Positions 45,354 through 56,091 of a stretch of 64,000 nucleotides of DNA are shown piece by piece (position 1 is the stretch's first letter; each line of letters starts with the position of its first letter). The notes below the pieces were generated by a model. The model made no database searches. It worked only from the letters and a program-made list of their open reading frames with translations, and had not been told where the DNA came from. The position numbers were made by a program, and so were the translations under genes. Location: assembly GCA_028684065.1 (NCBI GenBank), contig JAQUGO010000001.1, positions 124,001 through 188,000 on the forward strand. Direction: 5' to 3'. The stretch comes from Sulfurospirillaceae bacterium (lineage in GTDB: Bacteria > Campylobacterota > Campylobacteria > Campylobacterales > Sulfurospirillaceae).

Positions 45354-47709
45354 GTTCAAAATAGATGAGCGCTATCTTGCGCATACGCCATGTGAAACGC
45401 TCATCTCTCATTCAAATCTGACGCTAGAGTATTTTCATAAAATAGTAGCACATAAAAATCTTCATCTTCTCATAGATAATTTACTGCAAAAAATAGACAG
45501 TGAAAATTTTGACTTACTTAAAGAAATGTTTATTAATACAATTTTTCTTCATGATATTGGAAAGACAAATATATATTTTCAAGCAAAAAAGATGAATAAT
45601 GAACATTTTAAAGACTATAAAAATAAAACAAATAGCAGTGAACATTCTAGTTTTTCATCAAAAATGTTTATTGATCATTACATGATAAAAATTAAAATGC
45701 TACCTGATCAAAAGACAAGAGAAAAGTTTAAATTTATACTTTATATATTTTCGTATCATCAAGCAAAGCATCATGGAAATTTGAGTGTTGTTGAAGAATA
45801 TCAAAAAGAAAAGATATATTGGACTTATTTAGATATGTTTGAAATTCCTCATTTTGAATTTTACATCCTCAACAAACTTCTTTTTTCGCTTCTTGTTTCT
45901 AGCGATTATTATGCTACAACCGATTACATGTCAGGTTTAAAAACCGATGACTTTGGAGCATTCTCGAGTTCTAAGAAACAGAAGCTCAATGAGCTTTTTT
46001 CTACCTTTACATGTAAACTTAAAAACGATGATGGAATTAACACATTACGAAGTGAAATGTTTCAAGAAGCAGAGGACAATCTACTTAAAAACTTAGATAA
46101 AAATATCTTTTACCTTGAAGCTCCAACGGGTAGCGGCAAGACTATTACTTCTATCAATTTAGCGCTAAAACTTTTAGAAAACAATGACCATGTCAATAAA
46201 CTTTTTTATATTTTTCCGTTCAATACATTAGTGGAGCAAACTAAAAACGTTTTTGATGGTATATTTAAAAAGGAATTGACGATTGAAATTATCAACTCTA
46301 TAACTCCGATAACTATTGATGAAAAAGACCAAGAAGATGTAGAAAGTAATTACGAAAAATCATATGTCAATCGACTCTTTTTTCATGCTCCTGCCATCAT
46401 CACAACGCATGTAGCATTTTTTGATATTTTATTTGGCACTTCAAAAGAGGACAATTTTCCACTTTGGCAGTTGGCAAACAGCGTCATCATCCTCGATGAA
46501 ATACAAAGTTACAATAACCATCTTTGGTGGTATATGGTGGAGTTTTTTGACAAATATGCGGCGTTACTCAATATGAAAATTATCATTATGTCGGCGACGC
46601 TGCCTAAGTTAGATTATTTTTTGGAAGAAAAAAACAATTTTGTTGCGCTCATCGGCGATAAAAAAAAGAGAGATTTGTTTCAACATAAGCTTTTTAAAGA
46701 CAGGGTCAAAATCAATTTTTTGCTTGATAAAACTGAAAAAATGACGATACCAAGATTGGTCGAAATATTAAAAAAACAACCCAAAGATAAAAAAATACTT
46801 TTTGAGTTTATCAAAAAACAAAGTGCGAGAGAATTTTACAACGCTATCAAAGATGAGTTTAAAAATGTGTACGAACTAAGCGGTGACGATAATAAAGCAT
46901 ACCGCCAATATGTGATCAACAAAAGTAAAACGGAATCTTTAATCATTGTAGCGACACAAGTCATTGAAGCGGGTGTGGATATAGATATGGACATCGGTTT
47001 TAAGGATATTTCAACCATTGACAGTGAAGAGCAGTTTATGGGGCGCATCAATCGTAGTTGTTTAAGAGAAGGCGTGGTTTACTTTTTCGATATGGACGAT
47101 GTTGAAAAAATCTATCGAGGCGATAATCGTTTGGGGATGGACTTAAAAGAGCCAAAATACCAAGATATTTTAAAAAACAAAGAGTTCGATCTGTACTATG
47201 GTGAAGTTTTAGAAAGAATTAAAACCGATAAATCAAAGTTTAAATGTGGTTTGATGACGAGTCATGATTATTTTGACGAAGCCATTAAAAAACTCAATTA
47301 TAAAAAAATCAAAGAAGAGATGACGTTGATCAAAAGCGATACATTTACGCTTTATTTTCCGTTTCAAATTGATCTATCACTTTATAAAAATGTCAAAGAG
47401 TTTAATGGATTAGCTGAAACATTGCTCACGGATGGAAAGTTAGATGGTCAAAAAGTATGGGATGCTTTTATTGCACTCAATGACATTGAGGGTTTTGCAA
47501 AAAAAGAGGTGGCAAAGTCGAGTATTCAAGCACTGATGCAATTTTTTACGTTTAATATTTTGAGATTTAATGATAAATATGTCTTACCTCATTATGATGA
47601 AGAAAAAGGCGGTATTTATCTTGTAAGCAATTATGCAGAATATATTACTGAAGATGGAAAGTTTAATAGAAAAAAATATCTAGGTTTGAAAGACGATATT
47701 TTTCTATGA
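45340..47709 (+). CDS. cas3: Cas3 nuclease-helicase (HD domain fused)
   Basis: About 789 residues from ATG 45340. The HD nuclease is at the N-terminus (IFLHDIGKTN near 65, SEHSSFSS and FSYHQAKHHGN after it). The helicase has Walker A EAPTGSGKT, DEAD-box LDEIQSYN, MSATLP and the C-terminal VIEAGVDIDMD and GRINRS motifs. All catalytic residues I can check are present. It degrades DNA bound by Cascade. The frame is open upstream inside cas5, but the start used gives the usual HD N-terminus. Confidence 0.95.
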   Translation: MLLSEFKIDERYLAHTPCETLISHSNLTLEYFHKIVAHKNLHLLIDNLLQKIDSENFDLLKEMFINTIFLHDIGKTNIYFQAKKMNNEHFKDYKNKTNSSEHSSFSSKMFIDHYMIKIKMLPDQKTREKFKFILYIFSYHQAKHHGNLSVVEEYQKEKIYWTYLDMFEIPHFEFYILNKLLFSLLVSSDYYATTDYMSGLKTDDFGAFSSSKKQKLNELFSTFTCKLKNDDGINTLRSEMFQEAEDNLLKNLDKNIFYLEAPTGSGKTITSINLALKLLENNDHVNKLFYIFPFNTLVEQTKNVFDGIFKKELTIEIINSITPITIDEKDQEDVESNYEKSYVNRLFFHAPAIITTHVAFFDILFGTSKEDNFPLWQLANSVIILDEIQSYNNHLWWYMVEFFDKYAALLNMKIIIMSATLPKLDYFLEEKNNFVALIGDKKKRDLFQHKLFKDRVKINFLLDKTEKMTIPRLVEILKKQPKDKKILFEFIKKQSAREFYNAIKDEFKNVYELSGDDNKAYRQYVINKSKTESLIIVATQVIEAGVDIDMDIGFKDISTIDSEEQFMGRINRSCLREGVVYFFDMDDVEKIYRGDNRLGMDLKEPKYQDILKNKEFDLYYGEVLERIKTDKSKFKCGLMTSHDYFDEAIKKLNYKKIKEEMTLIKSDTFTLYFPFQIDLSLYKNVKEFNGLAETLLTDGKLDGQKVWDAFIALNDIEGFAKKEVAKSSIQALMQFFTFNILRFNDKYVLPHYDEEKGGIYLVSNYAEYITEDGKFNRKKYLGLKDDIFL

Positions 47710-48200
47710 ATAACATTACAGGAACCCTCATAAACTACTATTTCCACTGTAAAACCCAGTGTTGGCTCCACGCCAATCGTCTCAACCTTGAAGACAACAG
47801 CGAAGACGTGCGCATCGGCAAAGTGTTGCATGAAATCAATGAAGAAAAAGCCAAGCAAACTGAGATCAAAATCGACAATGTCAAGATTGATAAAATCACC
47901 AAAGAATACCTTGTGGAACTCAAAAAATCTGACTCAGACCCAGAAGCTGTGAAGTGGCAGGTGTTGCTTTATCTTTATAAGCTCAAACAAAAAGGGATTG
48001 AGCGCAAAGGGAAAATCGAGTACCACGAAAAAAGCACTACGACCAAAAGTGAGATACTAGAGCTTAATGAAGAAAATGAGAGAGAGCTTTTGAGCGTTTT
48101 GGAAGCGATTTCCCAACTCGTAGATACCAACATTCCACCGCCTCCTAAGTTTGAAAACAAATGTAAAAAATGCGCTTATTATGAGTACTGTTTTATATAG
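47706..48200 (+). CDS. cas4: Cas4 spacer-acquisition nuclease
   Basis: 164 residues of the RecB-like Cas4 family. The first cysteine is in HCKTQCWLHANRL, the nuclease aspartate/glutamate region follows in the middle (KGKIEYHE), and the iron-sulfur cysteines close the protein (CKKCAYYEYC). It trims prespacers and helps select the PAM. It overlaps the cas3 stop (ATGA) and lies 8 nt before cas1. Confidence 0.93.
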   Translation: MNNITGTLINYYFHCKTQCWLHANRLNLEDNSEDVRIGKVLHEINEEKAKQTEIKIDNVKIDKITKEYLVELKKSDSDPEAVKWQVLLYLYKLKQKGIERKGKIEYHEKSTTTKSEILELNEENERELLSVLEAISQLVDTNIPPPPKFENKCKKCAYYEYCFI

Positions 48201-48208
48201 AGGTTAAA

Positions 48209-49521
<1,313 letters not shown>

Positions 49522-49685
49522 TTTTCCAACCACGTTTTACATTTGTTTAGGTCTAAAGTTGCTAAAATAGGACGTAAAATCGCCTTTTCGATCTTTAACA
49601 TATCGTTGTTAATTTTAATTGGAAAAAACATTTAAAATGGCTATTTTAAGGGATTTTGCTTTTTAGAAAGCCCCTTAATCTAGCC
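49522..49685 (+). promoter_or_regulatory. CRISPR leader
   Basis: 164 bp of AT-rich sequence between cas2 and the first repeat. A discontinuous inverted repeat at 49646-49678 (TTAAGGG pairing with CCCTTAA, and inside it GCTTT with AAAGC) ends 7 nt before the first repeat. The orientation is supported by the repeat end ATTGAAAC, the usual crRNA handle, and by degenerate repeats at the other end of the array. Confidence 0.7.
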
Positions 49686-52600
49686 CTCGAACCGACACAA
49701 AGGTTGTATTGAAACAAAAGTAGGTTATTTGATACGGTTGAGGTGCTGTCCTCGAACCGACACAAAGGTTGTATTGAAACTATACCAAGCGTTAAGCTCA
49801 TCTATATCAGTTTGCTCGAACCGACACAAAGGTTGTATTGAAACATTATAAAAAAACTAAGATGCTTATCGATGTTGACTCGAACCGACACAAAGGTTGT
49901 ATTGAAACTCACGTAAAATGCGTAAAGCTTCTAAAGTTGGTTATCTCGAACCGACACAAAGGTTGTATTGAAACCGAACTATTGATGCATTAGTTGGTCT
50001 AATACACTCTCGAACCGACACAAAGGTTGTATTGAAACATTAGTATCTTTACCATCTGCTAAATGTGAGATTACGCTCGAACCGACACAAAGGTTGTATT
50101 GAAACTTAATACCCTTTTACAAAGTAATTAAAGCTTTTTATCTCGAACCGACACAAAGGTTGTATTGAAACGGGTAATTTAGTTGCAAATGATGACGGAA
50201 CGCTATACTCGAACCGACACAAAGGTTGTATTGAAACTACTAGATGATATTTGATCGGCTGTAATAGCTTTACTCGAACCGACACAAAGGTTGTATTGAA
50301 ACAGAGGTGGAGCGCATGATGGTTGGTATGGTCGTTTCTCGAACCGACACAAAGGTTGTATTGAAACCTACCTAAATATGAAGTGGAAAATGAACCTTTT
50401 TTACTCGAACCGACACAAAGGTTGTATTGAAACTCAATTAAGCCTAGTGAACGCTCACGGATTTTAAACTCGAACCGACACAAAGGTTGTATTGAAACTT
50501 AGTATTTGCAACTATGTCAAAATGGATAGTATTCTCGAACCGACACAAAGGTTGTATTGAAACTGCTTCTAAAAGCCGCTATAAGTTGCTTGTTTTTTTC
50601 CTCGAACCGACACAAAGGTTGTATTGAAACTTGACAGCGGCAAAAGTTGCAACAATTGAGTTACTCTCGAACCGACACAAAGGTTGTATTGAAACGTTAC
50701 TGACTTAACATCATCTAAAACTTTCATATTACTAGAACCGACACAAAGGTTGTATTGAAACTTTAGTGTACTTGAACATGACATTGTTAATGCACCACTA
50801 GAACCGACACAAAGGTTGTATTGAAACGATAAGCCGCAACATTTAAGTAAATTGGCAATTTTCTAGAACCGACACAAAGGTTGTATTGAAACAGACAAAC
50901 TTGATGCGATGAAGGAAAAAACACAGTACTAGAACCGACACAAAGGTTGTATTGAAACTTTGTCAAGTCATATGACTTGCTATTGCTTGCTTTCCTAGAA
51001 CCGACACAAAGGTTGTATTGAAACTGTTTTATTTGGCAGCTTTGGAGCTGATAAAGATGCTAGAACCGACACAAAGGTTGTATTGAAACCTTAATGACCA
51101 TAACGGCAAGTTCAGGCTGTAAAACTAGAACCGACACAAAGGTTGTATTGAAACCTTAATGACTTATCGCCTAATAATGCTTGATAAGTCTAGAACCGAC
51201 ACAAAGGTTGTATTGAAACGGCAATACCATAGCCATAGTTTCAGTTTGAACGTGCTAGAACCGACACAAAGGTTGTATTGAAACTGCCCAGCATTATCCA
51301 AGAAAATTAGTTGTCCAAAACTAGAACCGACACAAAGGTTGTATTGAAACGATTGTGCTTATAAAAATAACGTAGTTCGAGCTTACTCGAACCGACACAA
51401 AGGTTGTATTGAAACTGAAACGGGCGTTCCTCATGCTCACGTTTTAATGTACTCGAACCGACACAAAGGTTGTATTGAAACCGGTGGGTTCAATCAAGGC
51501 GGATGTGCCACGGAGAAACTCGAACCGACACAAAGGTTGTATTGAAACTATGCGCTTACATTTACAAGTCTATTAGCTCCCATTTCTCGAACCGACACAA
51601 AGGTTGTATTGAAACTTGTATGAATTTGCCTACTTCTAAACAGAATGATGCTCGAACCGACACAAAGGTTGTATTGAAACTGTAAAATCAAAAATTTGAA
51701 CACATTAAGAAAACTACTCGAACCGACACAAAGGTTGTATTGAAACATAATAAGCAAATTATTAACAAATTTTTGAATTAGACTCGAACCGACACAAAGG
51801 TTGTATTGAAACATGCTTAAAGATGCAAAAGTAGGCTATTTATTCACTCTCGAACCGACACAAAGGTTGTATTGAAACAAAGGTGATCGATGCGTTAAAC
51901 GATACAAAGCGTTACTCGAACCGACACAAAGGTTGTATTGAAACCGTTTGGAGCATTAATTAATGCTACTATTGGACCCTCGAACCGACACAAAGGTTGT
52001 ATTGAAACTCAAAACAGTCTTAATGCAAAACAGGCAAAACAAACTCGAACCGACACAAAGGTTGTATTGAAACAACGATAACCCTGCAATATTCAAAATT
52101 TCATCAAACTCGAACCGACACAAAGGTTGTATTGAAACAGAATTGAGATGAAAACTTTTCCGTTTTAGCTTCAACTCGAACCGACACAAAGGTTGTATTG
52201 AAACTTCCTGGTTGCAGCAGAACAGTACGGATTAATGCCTCGAACCGACACAAAGGTTGTATTGAAACAGCCAAACACAACAAAGAGAACTCGAAACGGC
52301 ACTCTCGAACCGACACAAAGGTTGTATTGAAACCATACTGCCAACTATTTACAACCTTTTATTAATAAACTCGAACCGACACAAAGGTTGTATTGAAACA
52401 GTTACATCAAACGATGCTTTTAACTATTTCTTTTCCTCGAACCGACACAAAGGTTGTATTGAAACTATAAATTTGGTTCTGTATTGCCTTTAAAATTATT
52501 CCTCGAACCGACACAAAGGTTGTATTGAAACTCGTATTGCCTTTGCGATTATTTTCCATGATGTATCTCGAACCGACACAAAGGTTGTATTGAAACGTTA

Positions 52601-53520
52601 AAAGAGCCTCATACACAGGTTGACAAAACTTTCTCGAACCGACACAAAGGTTGTATTGAAACGCATCCTTTACATAGATACTCCTGAAAAATATGGTGGC
52701 TCGAACCGACACAAAGGTTGTATTGAAACCGGGTAACAACATCCGCAAATTGGCGGTATTGTTGCATCTCGAACCGACACAAAGGTTGTATTGAAACTTG
52801 CTTAGAGTTTTGAGTAGTTTAACCTCAAAAGGCCCGAACCGACACAAAGGTTGTATTGAAACATCTCTGGCTGAACCAATGGCTTACCACCTGGCATCAT
52901 ACTCGAACCGACACAAAGGTTGTATTGAAACTAGGGCTATAAACGTCAAGAGAAGAAATTTCTTTTCTCGAACCGACACAAAGGTTGTATTGAAACAAGC
53001 TTCAGCGATTGAAGTATCAATATTTTGTTTAATCTCGAACCGACACAAAGGTTGTATTGAAACAGTACTCCTTTAAGAGTTCATCTGTTTCAAATAAAAC
53101 TCGAACCGACACAAAGGTTGTATTGAAACCATCAACAACCTTGGACGCTTTGCCAACTTTTTGGCTTGAACCGACACAAAGGTTGTATTGAAACGAGGAT
53201 ATTAAAAATATACCTACTGATTTATCTACCTTGAACCGACACAAAGGTTGTATTGAAACAGATGTATTAGTTAAAGCTATAGCTCCCCCGCCTGTCTTGA
53301 ACCGACACAAAGGTTGTATTGAAACATAAAACAACCTTTAAACCTGGCAATTCTCCGCACACTTGAACCGACACAAAGGTTGTATTGAAACTGTAGATAC
53401 TGCATTTTCTTTATCAAAGAAGTATCTTGAACCGACACAAAGGTTGTATTGAAATCAACTTGGCGAGTATAACGACTTAATCGTAGCCGGCTCGAACCGA
53501 CACAAAGGTTGTATTACAAT
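49686..53520 (+). CRISPR. Type I-B CRISPR array, 59 repeats and 58 spacers
   Basis: By hand count the repeat is 30 bp, beginning CTCGAACCGACACAAAGG and ending TTGTATTGAAAC. Spacers are 34-39 bp, mostly 35-36. The first repeat is at 49686-49715. Repeats vary at position 3: 16 copies with CTC, then 10 with CTA (50732-51350), 22 with CTC, one CCC (52833), four CTC, five CTT (53165-53455) and a final CTC. The last two repeats are degenerate at their 3' ends (GAAAT, then TTACAAT), marking the leader-distal end. All open frames across this region are artefacts of the repeats. Confidence 0.98.
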
Positions 53521-53618
53521 TTATATAAATCACAACTAAAATACTCAATAAATTAGAAAACTATTTTCATTAATTTTCTAAATTTTCTCTTACAAAAGAA
53601 ATCTATTCACAATTCTTA

Positions 53619-53635
53619 TTGACATATGTTCATAA
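53619..53635. promoter_or_regulatory. CATATG-centred operator overlapping the TDT-transporter promoter
   Basis: TTGACATATGTTCATAA contains the near-palindrome TGACATATGTTCA, also found at 55563 before the His-rich NifX-like gene. It overlaps a -35 hexamer TTGACA at 53619-53624, followed after 17 nt by TATTAT at 53642-53647. The likely binder is the DUF134 regulator encoded at 54924-55511; this is inferred. Confidence 0.65.
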
Positions 53636-53686
53636 AAATCTTATTATTCTTATCTATTTTAATTATTTTTATTATAAGAGGTTACA

Positions 53687-54655
53687 ATGCAAGAAACACC
53701 AATGTGTGAGAAGAATAGAATTAAATTTTTTCCTATTATGATGTATGCCATCGTCATGGGAATGAGTGGAATAACGATTATGTATCAAAAAGCTGCCCTA
53801 TGGCTTGGTTTTCCTTCTGTCATAGGGATGATTTTAATGGTTGTAACGACTACTATTTTTATTGCTGTCAGTATCCTTTATTGTATTAAGTTTTTAAAAT
53901 ATAGGCCTGTCGTTAAAAAAGAATTTTCACATCCCATAAGAATTAATTTTTTTGCGGCTGTTTCTATTTCTATGTTGATGCTCGCCATTATTTATAAAGA
54001 GCATTATCCAATTATTTCAGCGCTCTTTTGGTATCCTGGTACGGTTCTACATTTTTATTTAACAATGTATACCATCTCTTTTTGGATTAATCACAACCAA
54101 GAGCTTGACCATTCCAATCCTGCATGGTTTATCCCTATTGTCGGAAATGTTATTGTTCCTGTTGCTGGTGTTGGTTTTGCAAGCCAAGGTATTTTAATGT
54201 ACTTTTTTACCTCAGGTATCTTTTTTTGGATTATATTATTTGCTATCTTACTTAATCGTATTATTTTTCACCATCAACTTGTTAGTAAATTTATGCCTAC
54301 AATGTTTATTCTCATTGCACCGCCAGCGGTTGGCTTATTAGCCTATTTTAAAATGTTTGGAGTCATTGACACTTTTGCAATGATGCTTTTTAATCTGGCA
54401 CTCTTCTTTACATTGCTCATTGCTTTTATGTACAAAAATTTTCTCAAAATTAAGTTCTTTATCTCATGGTGGGCATTTGTATTCCCTCTTGCCGCTATGG
54501 CCATTAGTTCCATGCTTATGTATCATCAATCAAAAGATATAACGCTTTATGTGCTCTCTTGTACTATGATTTGTGTTGCGACGATTGTCATTATTATTGT
54601 CATTTATCAGACCTTATGGCATATGCAAAAAGGTGAAATTTGTATACAAGACTAA
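53687..54655 (+). CDS. TDT-family transporter (SLAC1/TehA-like)
   Basis: 322 residues with about ten membrane segments. The beginning FFPIMMYAIVMGMSGITIMYQKAA and the spacing of the helices fit the tellurite-resistance/dicarboxylate transporter family, which are anion channels or exporters. The ion carried here is unknown. AGAGG lies 6 nt before the ATG. Its promoter contains the same CATATG palindrome as the DUF134/NifX-like pair downstream, so the three genes probably form one regulon. The 166 bp between the array and this gene hold only this promoter. Confidence 0.8.
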   Translation: MQETPMCEKNRIKFFPIMMYAIVMGMSGITIMYQKAALWLGFPSVIGMILMVVTTTIFIAVSILYCIKFLKYRPVVKKEFSHPIRINFFAAVSISMLMLAIIYKEHYPIISALFWYPGTVLHFYLTMYTISFWINHNQELDHSNPAWFIPIVGNVIVPVAGVGFASQGILMYFFTSGIFFWIILFAILLNRIIFHHQLVSKFMPTMFILIAPPAVGLLAYFKMFGVIDTFAMMLFNLALFFTLLIAFMYKNFLKIKFFISWWAFVFPLAAMAISSMLMYHQSKDITLYVLSCTMICVATIVIIIVIYQTLWHMQKGEICIQD

Positions 54656-54739
54656 AATCTTAATCATTAAGTAAAAATGCCGTATTTACACTTACTTAAC
54701 CTAAAAAAAGACATATCGTATTCCACTATTTAAGAGATA

Positions 54740-54907
54740 GTGGCGTACTTTAAAGCTCATATTGAAGCACATGCTGTTGCAGAATTTATCGCCGTAGTTA
54801 TTAGACAAAGAAAGGTAGTAATTTGTGAATTGGAAGACTCTTTTATGATCGAATTTCTTGAAGCCATTAAAGAAGAAATGCACACGCTTACGGAAGCTTT
54901 GGTTTAA
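54740..54907 (+). CDS. Possible small protein or gene remnant, 55 residues
   Basis: From GTG 54740 a 55-residue frame reads VAYFKAHIEAHAVAEFIAVV and later CELEDSFMIEFLEAIKEEMH, a plausible amphipathic helical protein. An in-frame stop precedes it at 54731. The start codon lies within an inverted repeat CCACTAT/ATAGTGG (54723-54743), which could hide the ribosome site. I recognise no family; it may be a remnant. The frame on the opposite strand looks less protein-like. Confidence 0.35.
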   Translation: MAYFKAHIEAHAVAEFIAVVIRQRKVVICELEDSFMIEFLEAIKEEMHTLTEALV

Positions 54908-54923
54908 GGGACGGTTGATTAAA

Positions 54924-55511
54924 TTACCATAATACTCGTATATCTTCTTCGCTCATGCTCTCTTTGATCAAGAGTTGGATTCCTTTTGAAGAAAGCATAC
55001 TTTTAAATCCTTCTCCAAGACTATTAGCAATAAAAAGATTGATTCGCTCTTGTGTAAAAAGTGTTGTAAGTACGATAGCTGGCTTTGCATTTTCTAAGAA
55101 AAGTGGATTATTGAGTATCTTGTGGGACTCTATAATGTGATGGTTGAGTGTAAAAATATGTATATATTTACTTTTGGGTAGTGTTAAATAAAAAGGAGCA
55201 TTAGCACTATCACTGCACAAAGCAATTTTATATGGTGCAGAGGATGGCTCTAAGTTTAGTTGCTTTCCACCTAATAATGCTAAGGCTACTTTATGATGGG
55301 CAGATTTGACAATTCTTGCAAGTGTTGGACGAGAAATTTCCATTTTTTGAGCCGCTTCTTCTTGATACATTCCCAATAAATCCATCAGATAAAGTGCTTC
55401 TGTTTCTTCCGATAAAAGGCTAATGATTTCCATATCCCCATTATTTTCAGGAATAAATTTATGACATCTTGGTCTAAAAGAGATATGTCGCTTATTTTTT
55501 TGTCGTGACAT
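54924..55511 (-). CDS. DUF134-family regulator fused to a NifX-like domain
   Basis: About 195 residues from ATG 55511 (AAGG upstream; a TTG further up is less likely). The N-terminal half is a DUF134 helix-turn-helix protein: SFRPRCHKFIP, then TEALYLMDLLGMYQEEAAQKMEISRPTLARIVKSAHHKVALALLGG. The C-terminal half (about 100-195) resembles a NifX/NifB-C domain (KIALCSDSANAPFYLTL, PAIVLTTLFTQERINLFIANSLGEGFKS). It is divergent from the His-rich NifX-like gene, with two operator-like palindromes between them. A ligand-sensing repressor or activator is inferred; the ligand could be a metal or cluster. Confidence 0.8.
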   Translation of the reverse strand: MSRQKNKRHISFRPRCHKFIPENNGDMEIISLLSEETEALYLMDLLGMYQEEAAQKMEISRPTLARIVKSAHHKVALALLGGKQLNLEPSSAPYKIALCSDSANAPFYLTLPKSKYIHIFTLNHHIIESHKILNNPLFLENAKPAIVLTTLFTQERINLFIANSLGEGFKSMLSSKGIQLLIKESMSEEDIRVLW

Positions 55512-55562
55512 GCAAAGCCTTTGCAAATAAAATAACTATAACACAGATAGATTTAAATTTTC

Positions 55563-55577
55563 TTGACATATGTTCAA
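55563..55577. promoter_or_regulatory. CATATG-centred operator, first site before the His-rich NifX-like gene
   Basis: TTGACATATGTTCAA, matching the site at 53619 over 14 bases. Its first six bases are the -35 TTGACA of a promoter with an extended -10 (TGC-TATAGT at 55584-55592, spacer 18 nt). Confidence 0.68.
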
Positions 55578-55591
55578 TAAAAGTGCTATAG

Positions 55592-55611
55592 TTATGGACA
55601 TATGACCATAA
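55592..55611. promoter_or_regulatory. CATATG-centred operator, second site
   Basis: TTATGGACATATGACCATAA is a 20-bp inverted repeat with a single imperfect pair of positions. It lies over the expected transcription start of the downstream gene and directly before its ribosome site AAGGA. Confidence 0.68.
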
Positions 55612-55621
55612 AGGATAAAAA

Positions 55622-56023
55622 ATGATTGCTATGCCAGTTAAAACCGATAAAGAGGAAGCTATCCTTGCTCCATTATTTGGACACGCTAAATATTTTGCAT
55701 TTAGTGATGAAAAAGAAAATGTCACCATTCACCAAAACAGTGCTGATGGCGGTGTTAAAGTTGTACGTTTTCTAGCAGATTTAGGGGTCAAAACAGTTTT
55801 TTTAAATCATATTGGTGAAAAACCTTTTCATTTACTTTTGGAACAAAATATCGATGTTTACTTTGCAGGTAAAGAGCGCATCTCCTTTCATGAGGCTTTA
55901 GAAAAATTTTATCAAGGTGCTTTAGAAAAGGTCACCATTAAAAACTATATGTCACTCTTGGGTGATGATGAACAACACGACCATGAGGATCATCATCACG
56001 GTGGATGTGGTTGCAGTCATTAA
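55622..56023 (+). CDS. NifX-family protein with His-rich C-terminus
   Basis: 133 residues. A single NifX/NifB-C domain (IAMPVKTDKEEAILAPLFGHAKYFAFSD, VRFLADLGVKTVFLNHIGEKPFHLLL) is followed by a metal-binding tail rich in His, Asp and Cys (DDEQHDHEDHHHGGCGCSH). Such stand-alone proteins are widespread in anaerobes and are not necessarily part of nitrogen fixation. It is divergent from the DUF134-NifX regulator and lies behind two operator-like sites. A role in binding or sensing a metal is inferred from the tail. Confidence 0.85.
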   Translation: MIAMPVKTDKEEAILAPLFGHAKYFAFSDEKENVTIHQNSADGGVKVVRFLADLGVKTVFLNHIGEKPFHLLLEQNIDVYFAGKERISFHEALEKFYQGALEKVTIKNYMSLLGDDEQHDHEDHHHGGCGCSH

Positions 56024-56037
56024 CTAAAATGTAGCAA

Positions 56038-56078
56038 GTCAAACGAAGCTCTTACCACACTAGAGTACTTCGTTTGAC
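56038..56078. terminator. Strong stem-loop between convergent genes
   Basis: GTCAAACGAAG at 56038-56048 pairs exactly with CTTCGTTTGAC at 56068-56078 (11 bp). It lies between the ends of the NifX-like gene and the SPFH gene. It lacks a T-run, so factor-independent activity is uncertain. Confidence 0.6.
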
Positions 56079-56091
56079 GTCTATAGCCTAT

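Noticed and set aside
49690-53334. Several open frames on both strands between 50106 and 53334 that encode repeated peptides such as FQYNLCVGS or NRHKGCIET
   Set aside because: They are translations of the CRISPR repeat and change frame with each spacer; they are not genes.
54701-54883. Minus-strand open frame of 60 codons
   Set aside because: It overlaps the more protein-like plus-strand frame, is Phe/Tyr/Asn-rich as expected for antisense of such sequence, and has no convincing ribosome site.
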